A stretch of 64,000 bases of DNA from Brassica napus (taxonomy: Eukaryota; Streptophyta; Magnoliopsida; Brassicales; Brassicaceae). Below the pieces are notes generated by a model. It searched no databases. It had not been told where the DNA came from and worked only from the letters and a program-made list of their open reading frames with translations. The stretch covers positions 5,846,835-5,910,834 of the forward strand of contig NC_063438.1 in NCBI RefSeq assembly GCF_020379485.1, in the 5' to 3' direction. Made by a program: the position numbers and the translations under genes. This document shows positions 57,781 to 64,000 of this stretch, in pieces (within the stretch, counting starts at the first letter, position 1; the number at the start of each line of letters is the position of its first letter).

Positions 57781-59798
57781 ATTTTCTTGTTTCTTTTTCT
57801 CGTTTTAGTATTATGCTTTGTGTTTAAGTGGCTGGTTTAACCGCCCATATTTCTGTTTATTATTTTAAGTTATGTTTCAATTTGTTTAATATATGTCTTA
57901 ATTACTTTAGAGAGCATAATTAAACATATATAATAAAAAAGTAATTAAGACATATATTAAACATACATATATATATAAAGTAATTAAGACATATATATAT
58001 GATTCATACATGACTACATGCATAAATGTGAATTATAGAGTTTATGCAAAATTCTTTGGTCCTACTTGCAAATCTCATTTCTATTATAGATTTTGCTATT
58101 TTTAAAAAATAAATAACAAAATATATTAGAGATAGTCTAACTACAAAAAGAAATAATAAAATGTATTTTAGAGAAAAAAATGAATTAAAGTAATTTTGTT
58201 TCTAAATGTTGTTAGAGAATCTAAAATTGCAATGGGTTAAAGATGTTCTTAGATTATATGGATTGTGTTAAGAAAATTTCATTGCATATTTTTATTGTTT
58301 ATTATTTCTTTTATATAAACATATATTCTTATAATTTTGGTTAGTGCAATAAAAAATGTGACTATATTTGAACCGTACTGCAGGTAGTCCATGTGAATCA
58401 AACACGACCTCTGCTGGTCCATAACATCAATAAAAAGAAAAGTGTCCTGATTTAATTTGCTAAAAGCCCAAACATATGACTCTTGCTAAGTCACATTCGA
58501 TCGTGAGTCCTGCTAGAATCTACGGAATTATAGAATGCAAGCCAAATTTAATTTAATATATGATTATAGTTGACCAAAAGATTACGGATATTAAAGAAAT
58601 AAAAGATTGTCGACCAAAAAAAAAGAAAAAAAAAAGATTACTGTCCAGGCTGGCCCCTTATCATATTCTTTGTCAATTTAGAGGAAGGTGTTAAAACTTA
58701 TCTACGATGTGATCAATATATCAAGATGCACTTCTATCTTAATTCTTAAGTAGTCAGAAATTAGATTTTGTGTTGACTAACTATCACAAGATCTTTCATA
58801 GATATTGAATTGCACAGTTGTCAAAGGTGGATGATTTGTACAGTTTTGGGAAATTTGAATGTCTAAGAAAATCGTCATGAGAATGGAAAGTGATATTGAA
58901 AAAGTCTGTAGGTACGCAGCTAGTTACTCCGCAAAAAAAAAAAAAAGTTTGACGTGAGCACTTTTAACCAGTTGGAACAATTTATTTTTAGTTGACTCAG
59001 AAGTCAAAATCATTTGAAATCCAAAAAATTTATTCGGTTCGGCTTAGTTCAGATAGTAATATCTCTAACGGTCTAATATCCAATAAAATTCAATTCGATT
59101 ACAGCTCAATATAAATTTTCAGATAATTTTAGGTATCTGCAATAGTACGTAACATGTAAAAAATCAAATAATTTACATAATTATATATTTTAGATAAAAT
59201 ATTTAAATACTTGTAATATAATTATTAGAGTATTATTTATCAATTAATTTTAATTATAAAGTAAAATATTAAGTTAATCAAATTTTAGAAGATTGGTTAT
59301 TTTTAAAATTAAATATTATTAATATTTTAAATATATATACCATTTTGAATATCCAGATGCTCATTCAATTGTTAGTTTGGTCGAAATATTTTTAACTAAA
59401 AATACATGAATAATTACTAAAATAAAACTAAATGTTTAAAAACTTCAATCAGTATTAAAACTAGCAAATGCATACACATTTAAATTGAATAACAATAATT
59501 AATTAAAAGAAAAATGCATATCTACTTAAGATATTGGACCATAAGTCAAACCAAAATTATAACATTTATGGTACTCTAAAAGTCGAAGAAACAAACAAAA
59601 ATTACTTTTTACTTTTGATAACCGCCTTATATTTTACAAAATACACCTCATCCCGCTAATTGAACTTTGTGTGAACGATAACTCTTGACAAGTTTCTCTT
59701 CCCCTAGTATATATATGTATCACCTTTTCACGTTCTATTCACAATAACCTTAGTGAAAAGTGTAAACACTAAAACTCTTTCTCCCAACGCCTCATCCA
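57781..59798. other. AT-rich intergenic DNA upstream of VQ13
   Basis: No gene. It contains a near-perfect 18-bp inverted repeat (ATATGTCTTAATTACTTT at 57891-57908 and its complement at 57938-57955, with the complement repeated at 57977-57994). The last 100 bp hold the VQ13 promoter, with a TATA-like TATATATATG at about 59708. Confidence 0.5.
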
Positions 59799-60401
59799 AT
59801 GAAGAACTCGCCAAGAAACAAAGATGACTCACAAACCAGCGGCATGATGACCATCACCAGAATCACCACTGCAAACCGACCCTATATCACTAGATCCGAA
59901 ACCGCCACTATCTTCTGCGCCAACTCCTCTTCCTACAGACAAATCGTCCAGATGCTCACCGGACCCTCCATGAATCCTAACCCAACCCACCAACCCGCCC
60001 CACCCCTGAGGTACTCACTTCCTCCGGTCAGAACCGTCCCAACCAAGAACCACTCTTCTTCTTCTTCCTCCACCATCTACGAACGCCGCAACCAACAACT
60101 CAAGATCAACCCGGTACGTTCCGGTTTAACCGGGAACGTTCCTTCTCTCGTTCTCACCAGCCCTGACACTCCTCTCCTGCATGACCCGTTTGGGTCTGTT
60201 ACACCCAGCCCGAGCGCTTCCGAGCCCGGAGAGTACGATCCGAAACATGACTCGGACGTGGAGGAGAGAGAGATAAGAGAGAAAGGGTTTTACTTGCACC
60301 CGTCGCCGTCGTCGACTCCGACTGATCCGAAGCCTCAACTTCTCATTCTCTTTCCGTTGACTTCTCCTCGAGCCTCGGACTCTCCCGCCTCCTCTACCTA
60401 A
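59799..60401 (+). CDS. VQ13: VQ-motif protein, VQ13-like, 200 aa, intronless
   Basis: A single exon, as in most VQ genes. The VQ motif is SSYRQIVQMLTG at residues 44-55. The usual leading Phe is replaced by Tyr46; Val50-Gln51 and Leu53-Thr54-Gly55 are kept. Conserved downstream blocks are SLPPVRTVP, YERRNQQLKINP, PSLVLTSPDTPLLHDPFGS and EKGFYLHPSPSSTPTDPKPQLLILFP, a set typical of the VQ4/11/13 type. VQ proteins bind WRKY factors or are MAP-kinase substrates in defence and development; this member's role is not known to me. The position matches Arabidopsis At2g33780 (recalled). The tandem array begins in its 3'UTR. Confidence 0.92.
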   Translation: MKNSPRNKDDSQTSGMMTITRITTANRPYITRSETATIFCANSSSYRQIVQMLTGPSMNPNPTHQPAPPLRYSLPPVRTVPTKNHSSSSSSTIYERRNQQLKINPVRSGLTGNVPSLVLTSPDTPLLHDPFGSVTPSPSASEPGEYDPKHDSDVEEREIREKGFYLHPSPSSTPTDPKPQLLILFPLTSPRASDSPASST

Positions 60402-60479
60402 GCTCATGAAGCTCTATTTAATCCTATTTAAAATAAATATTATCTAAATTTTTATTTCGTAACCTATATTTTCGTTTTG

Positions 60480-63400
60480 GAAGCTAAGATTTGTGAATGC
60501 TGCTTGTGGCTAACTAAAAATCATGGCTCCATATATCTATGTTGTTGTTTTCTTTACCATCATTTGACATTGGGTTTCATAAACTTATTCATGTATTATT
60601 GGATGTTATAATTATTCGTTTAATATCTGCTATATTCGTCAAGTCCTATTGTAATCGAATATCTGAAGAACAATATATACATGATTTAATCTTTAGTATG
60701 AAATTGGTTCAACATGCTAGACATTTATTTATCGGTTTTCTCACGTATTTTATTTTTACATTTTCATACAAAGAATAGAATATAGTAACAAGTGCAAGAT
60801 TCATGAATCACACGCGATAAAAAATCATCAAAACTTGGTCTAATTTAATGTGATAATATTTTCTTCTATTCAGAAAAAGCTGAAAATTATACTATTTATC
60901 AGTCAGAGATTTACGTATTAAACATTTTAAAGAATTTAAAAAGTACAAAATTTAGTCAAGGTATAATAATAAATGTACATAAATATGAATAGTTAGTCAA
61001 AACATAATAATAAATTTATACAAATCTCAAATATATATGATAATTATACTAAATGCATTTATTATAGATATGCTCTATACTTTTCATTATTCGTAGTTTA
61101 GTATAACTAAAATATGGTCTCATATTTCAGTTGCATAACGATTTGTGAAAGAGAGAAAAATTAGATGTTGTTGTTGTTTTCGTTTCTCCTCGTTTAACAT
61201 TGTTTTAATAAACCTATTCAGGTTTTATTATATGTTACATTTATTCGGCATATATTCTTTATATTTTTAAGTCCTATTGTAGTCAGATATTTGAATAACA
61301 ATTTACGCTTGAGTAAGTTTATTGTGAAATTGGTATTTTAATATGCCCGACATTTCTTTGTCTGAATTTACATAGTAATAGTTATTTATACTTTCTGTAA
61401 AAATAATAGAAAATGGTAATATGTACGAGATTCATCAACCACAAGGAAAAATAAATGCGTCACAAAATTTGGTGTAAATTATTGTGAGAATATATATTTT
61501 TTCATTTCACAAAAATTTGGAAATTATATAATTAAGTTTTACCAATCATAAATTTATGTATTAAACCATTTTTGAAAATTTAAAAGGTATGTAAATTTAG
61601 TCAAAGTATAATAATCAATATACGTGAATATGAAAAGTTAGTTAAAAGATAATAATAAATCTATACAGATCATAAACATGATAGTTATACTAATTACATT
61701 TATTATATATATACCCTACATTTGTCATCATTCAAATTTTAGTATAACTAAAATATGGTCTCATATTTCAATTTAATAAGGATTTGTGAAAGAACGAAGA
61801 GTAATTAGATATTGTTGTTGTTTTCGTTTCTCCTTGTTTAACATTGTTTGCATAAACATATTCAGGTTTTATTAGATGTTACATTTATTCATTATAGATT
61901 CATTATTTTCTTCAAATCTTATTGTAATAGAATATCTGAAGAACAAATTACGCTTGAGCATGTGTAATGTGAAATTGGTGTTTCAATATGTCCGACCTTT
62001 CTTTGTCTGAATTTACACAATTTTATTTTATTTATGTTTTTCGTAAGAATAATATGTACGAGATTTATTAACCATACGTGAAAAGTAATGTATCAGAAAT
62101 TTGGTGTAAATTAATGTTAGAATATATTATTCCATTTTTACAATTTAGAAATATATAATTAAGTTTTACCAACCATATATTTACGTATTAAACCATTTTA
62201 ACTTATATAAGGTATGAAAATTTAGTTAAAATATAACAATAAATATATATATGAATATGAATAGTTAGTCAAAGTATAATAATAAATCTGCACAGATCAT
62301 AAATATGATAGTTATACTAACTGCATTTATTATAGATATGCTCAACATTTGTCATCATTCGAAGCTTAGTATAACTAAATTATGTACTCATATTTCAATT
62401 TTATAAGGATTTGTGAAAGACCAAAGAAATTAGATGTTGTTGTTGTTTTCGTTTCTCCTCATTTAACATTGTTTTCATAAACCTATTCAGGTTTTATTAG
62501 AAAATACAGTTATTCGTTATAGATTCATTATTTCCTTCAAATCATATTGTTATCGAATATCTAAAGAAAAAATTACGCTTGAGTATGTTTAATGTAGAAT
62601 AATGTTTCAATATGCCCGACATTTATTTTTATGAATTTACATAATTTTATTTTTTGTTTTTTGTAAGAATAATATGTACGAGATTCATTAGCCATACACA
62701 AAAAGTAATGTGTCAAAAATTTGGTGTGAATTAATGTTTGAATATATTATTCCATTTTTACAATTTAGAAATATATAATTAAGTCTTACCAATAAGATAT
62801 TTATGTAATAAACCATTTTTAACTTGTATAAGGTATGAAAATTTAGTTAAAATATAACAAGAAATATATATATGAATATGAATAGTTAGTCAAAGTATAA
62901 TAATAAATCTGCACATATCATAAATATGATAGTTATATTAACTGCATTTATTATAGATATGCTCAACATTTGTCATCATTCGAAGCTTAGTATAACTAAA
63001 TTATGTACTCATATTTCAATTTCAAAAGGATCTGTGAAAGACCGAAGAAATTAGATGTTGCTGTTGTTTTCGTTTCTCCACATTCAACATTGTTTTCATA
63101 AACCTATTCAGGTTTTATTGGAAGTTACATTTACTCATTATAGATTCATTATTTTCTTCAAATCATATTGTTATCGAATATCTGAAGAACAAATTACGCT
63201 TGAGTACGTTTGATGTGTAATAATGTTTCAATATGCCCGAAATTTCTTTGTCTGAATTTACACAATTCTATTTTATTTTATGTTTTTCGTAAGAATAATA
63301 TGTACGAGATTCATTAACCATACGTGGGAAGCAATGAGTCAAAATTTTGGTGTGAATTAATGTCAGAATATATTATTCCATTTTTACAATTTAGAAATAT

Positions 63401-64000
63401 ATATAATTAAGTTTTACCAAGAAGATATTTATGTATTAAACCATTTTTAACTTATATAAGGTATGAAAATTTAGTTAAAATATAACAGTAAATATATATG
63501 AATATGAATAGTTAGTCAAAGTATAATAATAAATCTGCACAGATCATAAATATGATAGTTATATTAACTGCATTTATTATAAGTATGCTCTACATTTGTC
63601 ATCATTCGAAGCTTAGTATAACTAAATTATGTACTCATATTTCAATTTCATAAGGATGTGTGAAAGGCCGAAGAAATTAGATGTTGTTGTTGCTGTTTTT
63701 GTTTCTCCTCATTTAAAACTGTTTTCATAAAACTATTCAAGTTTTATTCGAAGTTACATTTATTCGTTATAGATTCATTATTTTCTTCAAATAATATTGT
63801 TATCGAATAGTTGAAGAACAAATTACACTTGAGTACGTTTAATGGGAAATAGTGTTTTAATATGTCCGACATTTCTTTGTCTAAGTTTACACAATTTTTA
63901 AATGTTTTTCATAAAAATAACAGAAAATTGAAATATGTACGAGATTCAGTAACCACACGTGTGAAAAGTAAATGAGTCAAAACATTTGTGTGAATTAATA
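60480..64000 (+). repeat. Tandem array of about 620-645-bp units, running off the window end
   Basis: The anchor TTAGATGTTGTTG (or close variants) recurs at 61161, 61805, 62430, 63051 and 63677, with spacings of 644, 625, 621 and 626 bp. A more diverged first copy sits near 60535. Each unit contains GTTTCTCCTCRTTTAACATTG, GAATATCTGAAGAACAA, TATGTACGAGATTCAT and ATAGTTAGTCAAA-type blocks. Units are AT-rich and non-coding; the ORF at 60539-60778 is a chance frame in copy 1. The left edge is about 80 bp after the VQ13 stop. The right edge is outside the window. Confidence 0.93.

Noticed and set aside
60539..60778. 79-aa ORF after VQ13
   Set aside because: A chance frame in the first, diverged unit of the tandem array; other units do not keep it open.

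Overview
This is plant nuclear DNA, almost certainly from a Brassicaceae species close to Brassica or Raphanus. The sequence is AT-rich, has GT-AG introns with U-rich 3' ends, and carries many miniature transposons. Spliced proteins reconstructed by eye are near-identical in family and length to Arabidopsis genes. The order of recognised genes, left to right, is WOX9, ARF3/ETTIN, an NFD6-like small protein, an OB-fold protein, FES1, DRM2, SPL3, an ASY4-like fragment and VQ13. From memory this is the descending order of a block of Arabidopsis chromosome 2 (about At2g33880 to At2g33780). Several genes I would expect between them are absent, as in a fractionated copy of a triplicated Brassica genome. 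Locus names are recalled, not searched.

Layout. 1-10 kb: a minus-strand cluster of tRNA-Pro genes with anticodons AGG, CGG and TGG (five intact or nearly so, three decayed). They sit in repeated units that also carry exon-like segments on the plus strand. The cluster is interrupted by a LINE RNase H relic, a large GA/CT microsatellite and a Mutator-type MITE with a perfect 9-bp target duplication. 10-17.9 kb: gene-free DNA upstream of WOX9, with a Tourist-like MITE, a Stowaway-like MITE nested inside another, and a further Stowaway-like MITE. 17.9-19.9 kb: WOX9, four exons, the last only 6 nt of coding sequence.

20-35 kb: repeat-rich and gene-poor. It holds a MITE, a PIF/Harbinger relic with both transposon genes, a tRNA-derived SINE with a 14-bp target duplication, and a second copy of the Mutator-type MITE. 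35-48.2 kb: the gene-dense core. ARF3 has two tasiR-ARF sites and a tiny upstream ORF. FES1 has a duplicated exon. The OB-fold protein and FES1 are divergent, with a MITE between them. A LINE relic lies between FES1 and DRM2.

48.8-60.4 kb: a degenerate tRNA-Lys, SPL3 with a 3'UTR miR156 site, a frameshifted DC1-domain pseudogene, an ASY4-like fragment, a broken endogenous pararetrovirus-like or LTR-like fragment with its own TATA and poly(A) signals, and intronless VQ13. From about 60.48 kb to the window end there is a tandem array of roughly 620-645-bp units that starts inside the presumed VQ13 3'UTR.

Functionally the gene block is rich in developmental regulators: WOX9 (meristem and embryo), ARF3 (auxin and organ polarity), FES1 (FRIGIDA-dependent FLC activation) and SPL3 (age-dependent flowering). 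Two of these are small-RNA targets. There is no operon-like organisation. The most unusual structures are the tRNA-Pro cluster with antisense exon-like repeats, the gene-anchored long tandem array and the FES1 exon duplication.
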